From Micromonospora pattaloongensis (GTDB lineage: Bacteria > Actinomycetota > Actinomycetes > Mycobacteriales > Micromonosporaceae): 64,000 bases of DNA. Location: positions 496,001 through 560,000 of the forward strand of contig NZ_FNPH01000002.1 of the NCBI RefSeq assembly GCF_900107255.1, read 5' to 3'. The translations under genes were made by a program, and so were the position numbers. Under the pieces are notes generated by a model, which was given only the letters and a program-made list of their open reading frames with translations, was not told where the DNA came from and searched no databases. Below, one piece after another: positions 56,401 to 64,000 of the stretch; positions within the stretch are counted from its first letter, which is position 1, and the number at the start of each line of letters is the position of its first letter.

Positions 56401-57998
56401 ACGCGCTCGGCGTCGCGCTCCCGGTCGGACTCGCCCGGGCGTACGTCGAACCGGTCGCCGATCCGCTCGGCGACCTGGTCGCCCGCTATGCCCGCACGCA
56501 CGGCCCGTTCGCGGCGGCCACCTGCGCCGCCCGGCTGGGGCTCGGGGTCTTCGTCGTCGAGCAGGCGCTGCGCCGGCTCTCCGCGACCGGCCGCGTGGTC
56601 TCCGGGGAGTTCTCGCCCGGCGGCGCCGGCACCGAGTGGTGCGACGCCGAGGTGCTCCGGATGCTGCGCCGCCGGTCGCTGGCGGCGCTGCGCCGCGAGA
56701 TCGAGCCGGTGCCGCCCCGGGTGCTGGCCCGGTTTCTCGCCCGCTGGCAGCAGCTCGGTTCGTCGAGCCGGGGCGTCGAGGCCGTCGCGGCGGTTGTTGA
56801 TCAGTTGCAGGGCGCGGCGGTCCCGGCGTCGGCGCTGGAGCGGCTGGTGTTGCCGAACCGGGTCGCCGACTACTCTCCCGCCTACCTCGACGAGCTCTGC
56901 GCGAGCGGAGAGCTGGTCTGGGCCGGCTCCGGTTCGATCTCCGGCGGCGACGGCTGGGTCACGCTGGCGTGGGCCGACGCCGCGCCGCTGCTGCTGCCCG
57001 TCCCCGACGATGCCCTCGCGCTGACGCCGTTGCACGAGGCGGTCCTCGACGCGCTCGACGGCGGCCAGGCGATGTTCTTCCGGTCGCTGTCCGACCGGGT
57101 CGGCGCCACCGACGACGCCGCGCTGGCCGCCGCGATCTGGGATCTGGTCTGGGCGGGCTGGCTGACCAACGACACGCTCGCCCCGCTGCGCGCGGTGCTC
57201 GGCGGTGGCGGCGCCCACCGCGCGAAGACGGGCGCGGCGCCGCGGACGCGGTTCCGTCGCCCGGGCCGGGTCGCGCTGCCGTCCCGGACCGGCCCACCGA
57301 CCGTCGCCGGGCGCTGGTCGCGGCTGCCCGGCCGGGACGCCGACCCCACCCGGCGGGCCGCCGCGCTCGCCGACGCCCTGCTCGAACGGCACGGCGTGGT
57401 CACCCGGGGCGCCGTCGTCGCCGAGGGCGTCGGCGGCGGCTTCGCCGCGGTCTACCCGGTGCTCGCCGCGTTGGAGGAACGGGGCGCGGCGCGACGCGGC
57501 TACTTCGTCGAGGGGCTGGGGGCGGCGCAGTTCGCGGTGCCCGGCGCGGTCGACCGGCTGCGCGCCCTGAGCGAGCCCGTAGACGCGGGCCGGCACGCCG
57601 GCGGATCGGCGCTGGTGCTCGCCGCCACCGACCCGGCCAATCCGTACGGCGCGGCGCTGCCGTGGCCGGAGCGGGTGGTCGACTCGGGCGACGGCCGAAC
57701 GAGCGCGGCGACGGGGCACCGGGCGGGCCGCAAGGCCGGCGCCCTGGTCGTGCTCGTCTCCGGCGAGCTGACGCTCTACGTGGAGCGCGGCGGGCGCACG
57801 CTGTTGTCCTTCGTGGATGACGACGACGCGCTGGCGCTGGCGGCGAAGGCCCTGGCCGACGCGGTGCATTCGGGCGCCCTGGGGGCGATCTCGGTGGAGC
57901 GCGCCGACGGCGAGGGCGTCCACACCTCGCCGCTGCGCGACGCGCTGACCGCCGCCGGCTTCCGCGCCACGCCGCGCGGGCTCCGCCTGCGCGGCTGA
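53403..57998 (+). CDS. lhr: Lhr-type ATP-dependent DNA helicase (large helicase-related protein)
   Basis: Lhr is a 3'-5' superfamily 2 helicase linked to DNA repair in mycobacteria. The 1531-residue protein has Walker A APTGSGKTLAAFLW, the DEVH box VIVDEVHAVAATKRG, the SAT motif GLSATVRP and motif VI LQRVGRAGHQ, then the winged-helix and Lhr core. A full C-terminal extension (residues about 870-1531) equals the long E. coli-type form (about 1540). It contains a Gly/Pro-rich loop near residue 310 (APPGPGPRGAPP). The GTG at 53403 is the start. Confidence 0.94.
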   Translation: MADVLEQFGVATREWFRAAFAAPTDAQAGAWRAIGAGRNALVVAPTGSGKTLAAFLWSLDRLAREPAPAQPRQRCRVLYVSPLKALAVDVERNLRAPLAGIRHAATRLGIPEPEITVGMRTGDTPADERRAFTRTPPDILITTPESLFLLLTSAARESLRGVETVIVDEVHAVAATKRGAHLALSLERLDALLPRPAQRIGLSATVRPIDETARFLGGAHPVEIVQPPAAKTIEVTVEVPVEDMTRLDERDGPSDDDLGGPRRPSIWPAVEERVYDLIHAHRSTIVFTNSRRSAERLCARLNELAVERAAPDAPAPPGPGPRGAPPTGSRSTAPGGMPAEIMAQADAAAGAAPVIARAHHGSVSREERKHIEEALKSGQLPAVVATSSLELGIDMGAVDLVVQVEAPPSVAAGLQRVGRAGHQVGAVSRGVVFPKHRGDLLSCAVVAGRMTDGAIEELRYPRNPLDVLAQQIVAMVSLDEWRVAELAVLVRRAAPFAELPDSALHAVLDMLSGRYPSTAFAELRPRLVWDRAADLLTGRPGAQRLAVTSGGTIPDRGMFGVFLAGAERAARVGELDEEMVYESRVGDVFLLGSTSWRIEDITPDRVLVSPAPGQAARMPFWKGDQLGRPVELGRAIGARLRAIARQDDEAATATLRAGGLDDWAAGNLVAYVREQREATRSLPDDRTVVVERFRDELGDWRLAVHCVLGARINGPWALAIGRRLAERYGVDAQVMPADDGIVVRLPDTAEEPPGADVVAFDPDEIAQIVEESVGTSALFASRFRECAARALLLPRRDPRRRQPLWQQRQRAAQLLDVAREYADFPVTLEAARECLQDVFDLPGLAALMRDLAARKVRLVEVETPRPSPFARSLLFGYVGAFLYEGDAPLAERRAAALALDSALLGELLGRVDLRELLDPAVVTETERQLQWLTEQRRPRDAEDVVELLRLLGDLSTAELAERGADAAWLTELETARRAVRVRIAGEERWIGVEDAGRVRDALGVALPVGLARAYVEPVADPLGDLVARYARTHGPFAAATCAARLGLGVFVVEQALRRLSATGRVVSGEFSPGGAGTEWCDAEVLRMLRRRSLAALRREIEPVPPRVLARFLARWQQLGSSSRGVEAVAAVVDQLQGAAVPASALERLVLPNRVADYSPAYLDELCASGELVWAGSGSISGGDGWVTLAWADAAPLLLPVPDDALALTPLHEAVLDALDGGQAMFFRSLSDRVGATDDAALAAAIWDLVWAGWLTNDTLAPLRAVLGGGGAHRAKTGAAPRTRFRRPGRVALPSRTGPPTVAGRWSRLPGRDADPTRRAAALADALLERHGVVTRGAVVAEGVGGGFAAVYPVLAALEERGAARRGYFVEGLGAAQFAVPGAVDRLRALSEPVDAGRHAGGSALVLAATDPANPYGAALPWPERVVDSGDGRTSAATGHRAGRKAGALVVLVSGELTLYVERGGRTLLSFVDDDDALALAAKALADAVHSGALGAISVERADGEGVHTSPLRDALTAAGFRATPRGLRLRG

Positions 57999-58354
57999 GC
58001 ACGCCCCCCGGACACGCGTCGGCGTCGCGAACGGTCGGCGTCGGTCCACCGTCGGGCCGGCTCGAGCAGCGGGCGAAAATCGTGGCGCTGCGCTGCGTCC
58101 CTCCCGGCGAAGGTGTCGCTCCGCCCACCTTTGCTCTGCTTACCCATGCGATACACCCGGCGTCCGATAACCGGACACCCGCCGCTTCCCACGGGTAAGC
58201 AGAGCAAAGCGTGGGGCCCCCATGGTCGGTCCGGGCGCGGGCGGGCGGCCGGCGTCGACGGGGTGCGCCACGGCCCGGGCCGGGACGCGGCAAGGAGGAC
58301 AACGCCACGGCGTCGGCGGGGCACGGGTGGAGCGATCACGCTAGCGTTCCGGGC
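57999..58354. other. 356-bp spacer with a long inverted repeat
   Basis: Between lhr and the SAM hydrolase gene no coding sequence is supported. Most of the left half is occupied by the inverted repeat at 58124-58215; the right half is GC-rich with an AAGGAGGA at about 58291 that is too far from the next start. Confidence 0.5.
58124..58215. repeat. 92-bp cruciform-capable inverted repeat
   Basis: CTTTGCTCTGCTTACCC (58129-58145) is repeated inverted, without error, at 58193-58209. CCCAC/GTGGG pairs extend it outward with one bulge. The intervening 47 bp contain a smaller hairpin (GTCCG/CGGAC around ATAAC). It could be a folded RNA, a dispersed REP-like element or a protein-binding site. Only this copy was noticed. 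Confidence 0.7.
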
Positions 58355-59143
58355 ATGGCCCGCTACGAATGGATCAGCTTCACGACCGACTACGGGCTCT
58401 CCGACGGCTTCGTGGCCGCCTGTCACGGGGCGATCGCCCGGACCGCCCCCACCGTGCGGGTCATCGACGTCACCCACGCGGTGCGGCCCGGCGACGTGGC
58501 CCGCGGGGCGGCCGTGCTGGCGCAGACCGCGCCGCACCTGCCGCCCGCCGTGCACCTCGCGGTCGTCGACCCCGGGGTCGGCACCGCGCGGCGCGGCATC
58601 GCGCTCCGTACCCCGAACGGCCTGCTGGTCGGCCCGGACAACGGGCTCCTGATCTGGGCGGCGGAGTCGCTCGGCGGCGTCGCGGCCGCGGTCGAGCTGA
58701 CGAACCCGCGGTGGTTCGCGCCCGAGGTGTCCCGCACCTTCCACGGCCGCGACATCTTCGCGCCCGTCGCGGCCCGGCTCGCGGCCGGCGCGGAACTCGC
58801 CGACGCGGGCCCCGCCGTCGCCCCCTCGACCCTGGTGCGCCTCCCCGACCCGGTGGTCACCGTCGGCGACGGCTGGCTGGAGGCCGAGGTGCTGACCGTG
58901 GACCGTTTCGGCAACGTGCAGCTCGCCGCGCCCGGGGAGCTGCTCGACGCGCTCGGTCCGCTTCTCGACGTCGGCGGCGTACGCGCGGTGCGCGGCGCGA
59001 CCTTCGGCGCCACCCCGGTCGGCGGACTCGTGGTCTTCGTCGACTCGGCCGGGCGGGTCGCGGTCGCGGTCAACAGCGGGCGCGCCGCGGTCGTGCTCGG
59101 CGTGCGCCCCGGCGACCTCGTCCGGGTGGCGACCGCGGAATGA
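58355..59143 (+). CDS. SAM hydroxide adenosyltransferase (DUF62)
   Basis: The 262-residue protein belongs to the family that splits S-adenosylmethionine to adenosine and methionine; fluorinase and chlorinase are relatives. It shows ISFTTDYGLSDGF, VVDPGVGTARRGI and TFHGRD, giving the hydrolase triad D72, R79/R80 and H130. The length and lack of a loop insertion after residue 90 fit the hydrolase rather than a halogenase. The ATG at 58355 was chosen over a longer GC-rich extension. Confidence 0.88.
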   Translation: MARYEWISFTTDYGLSDGFVAACHGAIARTAPTVRVIDVTHAVRPGDVARGAAVLAQTAPHLPPAVHLAVVDPGVGTARRGIALRTPNGLLVGPDNGLLIWAAESLGGVAAAVELTNPRWFAPEVSRTFHGRDIFAPVAARLAAGAELADAGPAVAPSTLVRLPDPVVTVGDGWLEAEVLTVDRFGNVQLAAPGELLDALGPLLDVGGVRAVRGATFGATPVGGLVVFVDSAGRVAVAVNSGRAAVVLGVRPGDLVRVATAE

Positions 59144-59176
59144 GCCGACGGCCGGGCGTCGAGGCAGGATGGACGC

Positions 59177-59971
59177 GTGCCTGAGGGGGACACCGTCTGG
59201 AACACCGCCCGCGTGCTGCACCGCGCGCTCGCCGGCGGCCGGCTCACCGCGTCGGATTTCCGGGTGCCGCAGCTGGCCGCGACCGATCTCACCGGCTGGA
59301 CCGTGCGGGAGGCCGCGAGCCGGGGCAAGCACCTGCTGCTGCGGCTGCGCGAGCCGGAGGGCGAGCGGGGCTGGACACTCCATTCACACCTGCGGATGGA
59401 GGGCGCCTGGCGGACGTACGCGCCGGGTGAGCGGTGGGCGGCGCGCCCGGCGCACCACATCCGGGCGGTGCTGCGGACCGCCGAGGCGGTGGCGGTCGGC
59501 TACCACCTGCACGAGCTGGCGCTGGTGCCGACCCCGGAGGAGAAGACGCTGGTCGGGCATCTCGGCCCGGACCTGCTGGGACCGGACTGGGACCCGGCGG
59601 AGGCGACGCGGCGGCTGGCGGCGCGTCCGCGGGAGACGATCGCGGAGGCGCTGCTCGACCAGCGCAACCTGGCCGGGGTGGGCAACCTGTACAAGGCGGA
59701 GACGCTGTTCCTGCGCGGGGTGTGGCCGTGGACGCCGGTCGCGGAGGTCACCGACCTGCCGGCGATGGTCGCGTTGGCGCAGCGCCTGGTCGCGTCGAAC
59801 CGCGGCCGCTGGACCCAGACCACCACCGGCTCGCTGCGCAAGGGCGAGACGACCTACGTGTACGGCCGTCGCGCCCACCCCTGCCGGCGGTGCGGCACCG
59901 CGATCGAGAAGGCCGATCAGGGCGAACGGATCACGTTCTGGTGCCCGACCTGCCAGCCCCGCCGCCGATGA
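59177..59971 (+). CDS. nei: Fpg/Nei family DNA glycosylase/AP lyase (Nei-type)
   Basis: This enzyme removes oxidised pyrimidines from DNA. The 264-residue protein begins with the catalytic PEGDTVW (after removal of the initiator, P2 and E3), then HSHLRMEGAW and the H2TH region LLDQRNLAGVGNLYKAE. It ends with the zinc finger CRRCG...FWCPTC. PEGDTV rather than PELPEV favours Nei over Fpg. It starts 33 bp after the SAM hydrolase gene. Confidence 0.93.
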   Translation: MPEGDTVWNTARVLHRALAGGRLTASDFRVPQLAATDLTGWTVREAASRGKHLLLRLREPEGERGWTLHSHLRMEGAWRTYAPGERWAARPAHHIRAVLRTAEAVAVGYHLHELALVPTPEEKTLVGHLGPDLLGPDWDPAEATRRLAARPRETIAEALLDQRNLAGVGNLYKAETLFLRGVWPWTPVAEVTDLPAMVALAQRLVASNRGRWTQTTTGSLRKGETTYVYGRRAHPCRRCGTAIEKADQGERITFWCPTCQPRRR

Positions 59972-60020
59972 TCGGCCGCCGGCGGCGCGTCAGTCGTGGA
60001 CGACGTGGAGTGGTGTGGGG

Positions 60021-60794
60021 TCAGTTCGGGGTGTGCAGCGGCTCGGTGCGGGCGCCGCGCAGCTCGGCGAGACCGGCCGCGACGCCGCGGAGCAGATCGC
60101 TGGCCTCGGTCAGCCGGCCAACGGCCGGATGTTCGGTCGCCGAGCGCCCGTCCTCGGCGACGTAGCTCGCCGCCGCGGCGACCAGCCGCTCGTAGGCGTC
60201 CACGCCGGCGTCGAGCTGATCGGCGAGCGTCCGGTGCGCCCGCTCCAACTCCGGACGGGCGTCCGCGGGCGTCACCCGCAGCGCCTTCTCCACGCTCGCC
60301 ACCCGGCCCGCCAGGTCCCGCAGCGACCGCTCGGCCACCGCAGCCTCCAGCACGGCCGGCTCGCCGGGCCCGGAGAGCCGGCCGGCGAGCCCGGCCAGCG
60401 TCAGCGACGCGCGGTCGAGCCGCGTCCACGGGCCGGCGGCGGCCGAGCCGCGCAGGCTGAACCGCGCCCGCTGCCGGCGTAGCTCGTTAACGGCGGCCCG
60501 CGCGGCGGGCACCCGCTGCACCGCGGCGACCAGCAGGGGGTTCCCCTGGCCGGCGGCGAGCGCCGGTGGCGGCGCCTGCGCCGAGAGCGCGCGCAGATCC
60601 GACCAGCGCCACAGCGCCAGCGCGAGCGACCCGCCCGCGGCCGCCGCCCAGCCGGCGTCCGGCAGCCCGAGCCCGGCGTACGGGGTCAGGATCGCGGTCG
60701 CGCCGGCGAAGCCGCCGGCGAGCACGCTCCACCGACGAGCGCCGCGCCGCAGTCGACGCAGCTGACGGAAGTAGCGGGCCCGTGGGTCTGCCAC
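60021..60794 (-). CDS. pspM: PspM-like envelope-stress membrane protein
   Basis: The 257-residue protein has a basic N-terminus, two helices (residues about 22-65: WSVLAGGFAGATAILTPYAG and WAAAAGGSLALALW) and a long helical cytoplasmic part. By position (directly after pspA) and size it matches mycobacterial PspM (Rv2743c), which binds PspA. Sequence similarity is weak, so the name rests mainly on context. Confidence 0.72.
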   Translation of the reverse strand: MADPRARYFRQLRRLRRGARRWSVLAGGFAGATAILTPYAGLGLPDAGWAAAAGGSLALALWRWSDLRALSAQAPPPALAAGQGNPLLVAAVQRVPAARAAVNELRRQRARFSLRGSAAAGPWTRLDRASLTLAGLAGRLSGPGEPAVLEAAVAERSLRDLAGRVASVEKALRVTPADARPELERAHRTLADQLDAGVDAYERLVAAAASYVAEDGRSATEHPAVGRLTEASDLLRGVAAGLAELRGARTEPLHTPN

Positions 60795-60827
60795 GTCGTG
60801 CTCCCTCCCCGCGCCGCCCGACTGCCG

Positions 60828-61691
60828 TCAGCTGGCGGTCTGGGCGTCTCCGGTGTTCTTCTGCTCCTTGGCCATGCTCGCCCGCAGCTCGTCGAGGCGC
60901 GCCACGCTCGCCGGATCCGCCGACGGGGCCTGCTCCACCGCGGGCTGTTGCGCCGCCCCGCTGAGCTTCTCCCCCGCCATGCTGGCCCGGATCTGCTCCA
61001 GCCGGGACGAGCCGGCCATGTCCAGCGACGACTTCTGCAGCTCCAACATCCGCCCCTCGACGGAGTTGCTCGCCAGCTCGGCGCGGCCCATCGCGGTCGC
61101 GTAGCGCCGCTCGATCTTGTCGCGCACCTCGTCCAGCGACGGGACGTTGCCGGGAGCGGCGAGCGACGACATCGACTCCAGCGAGCGCGCGACCGACTCC
61201 TGCATCTTGGCCTGCTCGAGCTGGGTGAGCAGCTTGGTGCGCTCCGCGAGCTTCTGCTGCAGGATCGTCGCGTTGTTCTCGACGGCGCGACGCGCCTGCC
61301 CCGCCGCCGACAGCGCCTGGTCGTGCAGGGTCTTGAGGTCCTCCATCGACTGCTCGGCGGCGACCAGCTGGGTGGCGAGCGTCTGCGCGGTCTGCTCGTA
61401 CTTGGTGGCCTCGGCCTCATCGCCGGCGGCGCGCGACCGGTCCGCGAGCACCAGCGCCTGCCGCGCCATGGACTGCAGCTTCTCGACCTCGGACATCTGG
61501 CGCGACAGCTTCATCTCCAGCTGGCGCTGGTTGCCGATCACCGCCGCGGCCTGCTGGACCAGCGCCTGGTGCTGGCGCTGCGCCTCCTCGATGGCCTGCT
61601 GGATCTGCACCTTGGGGTCGGCGTGCTCCTCGATCTGCGCGCCGAAGAGCGCCATCAGGTAGCGCCAGCCCTTGACGAACGGGTTCGCCAT
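60828..61691 (-). CDS. pspA: phage-shock protein A homologue
   Basis: PspA is a peripheral membrane, coiled-coil protein that guards membrane integrity. The 287-residue protein has the amphipathic start ([20 protein letters not shown]) and then long helices ([19 protein letters not shown], to [20 protein letters not shown]). The C-terminus ends with two copies of a [18 protein letters not shown] motif joined by an Ala/Gln linker, a feature of actinobacterial PspA. It lies downstream of clgR. Confidence 0.92.
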   Translation of the reverse strand: MANPFVKGWRYLMALFGAQIEEHADPKVQIQQAIEEAQRQHQALVQQAAAVIGNQRQLEMKLSRQMSEVEKLQSMARQALVLADRSRAAGDEAEATKYEQTAQTLATQLVAAEQSMEDLKTLHDQALSAAGQARRAVENNATILQQKLAERTKLLTQLEQAKMQESVARSLESMSSLAAPGNVPSLDEVRDKIERRYATAMGRAELASNSVEGRMLELQKSSLDMAGSSRLEQIRASMAGEKLSGAAQQPAVEQAPSADPASVARLDELRASMAKEQKNTGDAQTAS

Positions 61692-61858
61692 CTCCGCGGT
61701 ATCCCCTCACACATGTCAGCGCTCGTGGTCGACGTCGCCGCGGCCCGGCCCCGAGCAGCGGTGCACGCCCTCCATCGTCCCAGGCCGGCGCCACGTCGTC
61801 ACGCCCGACTCCGCCGGGGTTGATCAAGAATATGCCGCGTCGGCGGCGCGCGGAGCGT

Positions 61859-62335
61859 TCAGGCGGCGCAGACGACGTCGCGGTCGCGCCCGGCCCCGCG
61901 CACCCGGCGGGTGGTGCGCAGCGTCGCCTTGAGTGGGGAGTCCTGCCGGACCGACACCGTCACGTTGCCCTCGGTGGTGACGTGGTGCACGGGGACGTCC
62001 ATCGCCACCGATCGCATGCCGGCGTCGACCGGCGTCGGACGGGGCTCGGTCGCGGTCGGCGCGGACCCCTCGGGGACGGCGACCAGCACACCCTGCACCT
62101 GCTCGCCAAGGGCGACGGTGTCGCTCACCTCGCGGAGCAACTCGGACAGGCGCGCGCCGAGGGCGTCACAGATCGAGGCCAGCAGCTCGCTGGAGGCCTC
62201 CTTCTGACCCCGCTCGATCTCGGAGAGGTAGCCGAGGCTGACGTTGGCCGCGGTGGAAACCTCGCGCAGGGTGCGGCGCTGACCCTGCCGGCGCGCACGC
62301 AGTGCGTCGCCGATCACACGGCGTAGCAGGACCAT
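61859..62335 (-). CDS. clgR: XRE-type transcriptional activator ClgR
   Basis: ClgR activates clp protease and psp genes under envelope or proteolytic stress. The 158-residue protein has an XRE helix-turn-helix (residues 12-65, [20 protein letters not shown] and [20 protein letters not shown]). A C-terminal domain ends in VVCAA, close to the AA-type tail recognised by Clp proteases. The ATG at 62335 follows GGGGGAGG. An inverted repeat (62393-62410) lies just upstream. Confidence 0.9.
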   Translation of the reverse strand: MVLLRRVIGDALRARRQGQRRTLREVSTAANVSLGYLSEIERGQKEASSELLASICDALGARLSELLREVSDTVALGEQVQGVLVAVPEGSAPTATEPRPTPVDAGMRSVAMDVPVHHVTTEGNVTVSVRQDSPLKATLRTTRRVRGAGRDRDVVCAA

Positions 62336-62392
62336 CGCACCTCCCCCTGACACGGGACCAGCCGGCGGCTGCCGGAGGCTTCCCGCAACCAT

Positions 62393-62410
62393 ATCCGCTG
62401 TGGCGCGGAT
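62393..62410. promoter_or_regulatory. inverted repeat upstream of clgR
   Basis: ATCCGC-N6-GCGGAT lies 58 bp before clgR. The inner CGC-TGTG-GCG is close to the ClgR-site pattern but one base short in the middle, so self-regulation is only a suggestion. Confidence 0.35.
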
Positions 62411-62429
62411 CGACACCCCGCCTCACCGG

Positions 62430-62978
62430 TCATCGGGCATGGGCTCCGTCCCCGCCGCGCACCGCGCCGGCCGGATCACCGCGGAGCTGGTCGGCGATCA
62501 GGTGCAGGGCGCCGCGGACCGCTCCCGAGCGCACCGCGTGGCGCCCGGGGCCGAACACCAGCTCCCGCACGTCCGTGCCCTCCGGGCCGGCCACCGCGAC
62601 GTAGACCAGGCCCACCGGCTTGCCGCCCTGCGGCTCCGGGCCGGCCACGCCGGTCGTCGCCAGCCCCCAGTCGGCGCCGCAGCGTCGCCGGCCGCCCTCG
62701 GCGAGCGCCACCGCCACGTCCGGGTCGACCGGCCCCCGCTCGGCGAGCAGATCGCCCGGCACGCCGGCGAGCGACTCCTTGAGCTCGGTGGCGTAGACCA
62801 CCAGCCCGCCCCGGAAGACCGCGCTCACCCCCGCGATCTCGACGATCGCGGCGGCGAGCAGGCCGCCGGTCAGGGACTCCACGACCGCGAGGGTCTGATC
62901 GCGCTCCACGAGCGCGTGCACGACCGCGGCGGCCTCGGTGCCGAACGGCACCGACACTTCGCCCGAATTGGTGCTCAT
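62430..62978 (-). CDS. pncC: nicotinamide-nucleotide amidohydrolase (CinA C-terminal type)
   Basis: The 182-residue protein is a stand-alone CinA C-terminal domain (VVESLTGGLLAAAIVEIAGV, VVYATELKESLAGVP, GLATTGVAGPEPQGGKPVG), which deamidates NMN to nicotinic acid mononucleotide for NAD recycling. It lies between pgsA and clgR on the same strand, the usual actinobacterial order. The stop is 9 bases or fewer from neighbours, so it is co-transcribed. Confidence 0.93.
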   Translation of the reverse strand: MSTNSGEVSVPFGTEAAAVVHALVERDQTLAVVESLTGGLLAAAIVEIAGVSAVFRGGLVVYATELKESLAGVPGDLLAERGPVDPDVAVALAEGGRRRCGADWGLATTGVAGPEPQGGKPVGLVYVAVAGPEGTDVRELVFGPGRHAVRSGAVRGALHLIADQLRGDPAGAVRGGDGAHAR

Positions 62979-62987
62979 CGCCCGACC

Positions 62988-63596
62988 TTATCGCGCCCCG
63001 CGGCGCAGCCGCAGTGCACGCAGCACGTAGTCGAGGCCGGTGAGCACGGTGACCACCACCGCCGCCGACATGATCCACGGTCCGACCGCGGCGAGCGCCG
63101 CCGGGAAGGGCCACAGGTACCAGACGATGGCGAGGATCTGCAGCGCCGTCTTCGCCTTCCCGCCGCGGCTGGCGGCGATCACGCCGTGCCGGATCACCCA
63201 GAAGCGGATCGCGGTCACGCCGAACTCGCGGGCCAGGATCACCGCGGTCACCCACCACGGCAACTGGGCGTACCAGGAGAGCAGCAGCAGCGCCGTGCCG
63301 GTCAGGGCCTTGTCCGCGATCGGATCGGCGACCTTGCCGAACGCCGTGACCAGGGCGTAGCGCCGGGCTATCCAGCCGTCGACGAAGTCGGTCAGCGACG
63401 CCACCGCGAACGCCGCACAGGCGGCGACCCGCCACCCGTCGTGGGTCATCGCCGACTGGACACCGAAGACCACGAACACCGGGATCAGCAGCAGCCGCAG
63501 CGCGGTGAGCCCGTTCGCGGCGTTGACCACCGGCACGGGACCGACGACGGCGGCGGGAGCGGAGACCGGCTTCGTAGTCTCGGTCACAGCCCTCAC
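62988..63596 (-). CDS. pgsA: CDP-diacylglycerol-glycerol-3-phosphate 3-phosphatidyltransferase
   Basis: PgsA makes phosphatidylglycerophosphate, the precursor of phosphatidylglycerol and cardiolipin. The 202-residue membrane enzyme has the CDP-alcohol phosphotransferase motif DGWIARRYALVTAFGKVADP with its D-G-A-R, G, D and D residues in place. Several helices follow. Two GTG codons (63596 and 63587) could start it. It begins 11 bp after the rimO stop. Confidence 0.93.
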   Translation of the reverse strand: MRAVTETTKPVSAPAAVVGPVPVVNAANGLTALRLLLIPVFVVFGVQSAMTHDGWRVAACAAFAVASLTDFVDGWIARRYALVTAFGKVADPIADKALTGTALLLLSWYAQLPWWVTAVILAREFGVTAIRFWVIRHGVIAASRGGKAKTALQILAIVWYLWPFPAALAAVGPWIMSAAVVVTVLTGLDYVLRALRLRRGAR

Positions 63597-63606
63597 CCCG
63601 CCCTGG

Positions 63607-64000
63607 TCATCGCCGCACGGTCGGTGCGGCCGACAGCATCTCCTCCGGCACCGCCAGCAGGTCGACCCCCTCGGTGCCGGTCACCGTGGCGCGGACCAGG
63701 TCCCCGGGGCGCAGCGCCGCCAGGTCCACGCCGCCGGTCGGGGGCGCGACCAACGTCGTCGACCCGTCGACCTCGGGCGCCTGGTGCGCGGCACGCCCCT
63801 CGACGATTCCATCGTCGACCGAGTCGACCAGCACTTCAACCGTCGTGCCGAGCCGTTCCTCGGCGCGCTGCGAGCACAGCTCGTCCGCGAGCGCGCTGAT
63901 CTTGTCATAACGGCGCTTGATGGTCGCCGCCGGGACCTTCCCCGGCAGCGACGCCGCCTCGGTGCCGTCCTCGTCGCTGTAGTCGAAGACGCCGATCGCG
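63607..64000 (-). CDS. rimO: ribosomal protein S12 methylthiotransferase, C-terminal part (cut by window end)
   Basis: Only the last 131 residues lie in the window. [20 protein letters not shown] and [19 protein letters not shown] are the linker typical of RimO, followed by a TRAM domain ([20 protein letters not shown] and [17 protein letters not shown]). RimO adds a methylthio group to Asp88 of S12. The catalytic radical-SAM part is beyond position 64000. It heads the run rimO-pgsA-pncC-clgR-pspA-pspM. Confidence 0.9.
   Translation of the reverse strand, partial: AIGVFDYSDEDGTEAASLPGKVPAATIKRRYDKISALADELCSQRAEERLGTTVEVLVDSVDDGIVEGRAAHQAPEVDGSTTLVAPPTGGVDLAALRPGDLVRATVTGTEGVDLLAVPEEMLSAAPTVRR

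Noticed and set aside
58148-58210. Short frames beginning MGKQSK on each arm of the cruciform
   Set aside because: The shared peptide is only a result of the inverted repeat; neither has a ribosome binding site or plausible continuation.

Overview
The window is very GC-rich, densely coded actinobacterial chromosome. Gene content and order fit Micromonosporaceae (Micromonospora/Salinispora type): nrdR-nrdJ beside lexA; hflX, dapF, miaA and miaB close together; gluABCD; rny, recX and recA with a DUF3046 gene; an mrp (mnh) antiporter operon; and rimO-pgsA-pncC-clgR-pspA-pspM. This placement is inferred from recognised families and gene order, not from a database search. No rRNA, tRNA or CRISPR array was seen.

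Positions 1-8870 look accessory. They hold four regulator/enzyme pairs read away from each other (GNAT/MarR with an alpha/beta hydrolase, TetR with a RibD-like reductase, WYL regulator with a second hydrolase, DoxX with a WHG-type TetR). There is also a frameshifted, truncated tyrosine recombinase, a 46-bp direct repeat at exactly 3400-bp spacing, and a probable decayed gene. Several of these pairs have clear palindromic operators between them.

From 8871 on the content is core. At 8.9-13.8 kb are nrdJ and nrdR, sharing a 652-bp control region with divergent lexA; that region holds a pair of NrdR-box-like sites and a LexA box. At 13.8-24.4 kb are a membrane protein with a VYGG-repeat tail, hflX, malic enzyme, dapF, miaA, a LigB-like protein, a DUF349 protein and miaB. 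At 24.4-28.5 kb is the gluABCD glutamate importer. At 28.6-33.1 kb are rny (preceded by a coupled 18-codon ORF), recX, recA and a DUF3046 gene. At 33.1-36.4 kb are an MFS transporter, an acyl-CoA dehydrogenase and a UdgX-type uracil-DNA glycosylase. At 36.4-39.7 kb a MocR regulator stands divergent from a flavin-domain/GNAT fusion and a LysE/LeuE exporter. At 39.8-45.0 kb are a Spo0M-like protein, two CNNM/CorC proteins behind a structured leader, and a secreted M28 peptidase.

At 45.2-51.5 kb lies mnhA(B)CDEFG, in which every junction is a 4-nt start/stop overlap. It is followed by small hypotheticals, a GNAT and a 1531-residue Lhr helicase. A long inverted repeat separates lhr from a SAM hydrolase (DUF62) gene and a Nei-type glycosylase. 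The window ends with the envelope-stress operon clgR-pspA-pspM downstream of rimO (cut by the window edge), pgsA and pncC.

The most distinctive signals are the MocR / flavin-GNAT fusion / exporter locus, the VYGG-tail membrane protein, the leader ORF coupled to rny, the hairpins in the glu and CNNM transcripts, the large insertion in MnhD, and the lhr-downstream cruciform. I found no clearly unprecedented multi-gene system.
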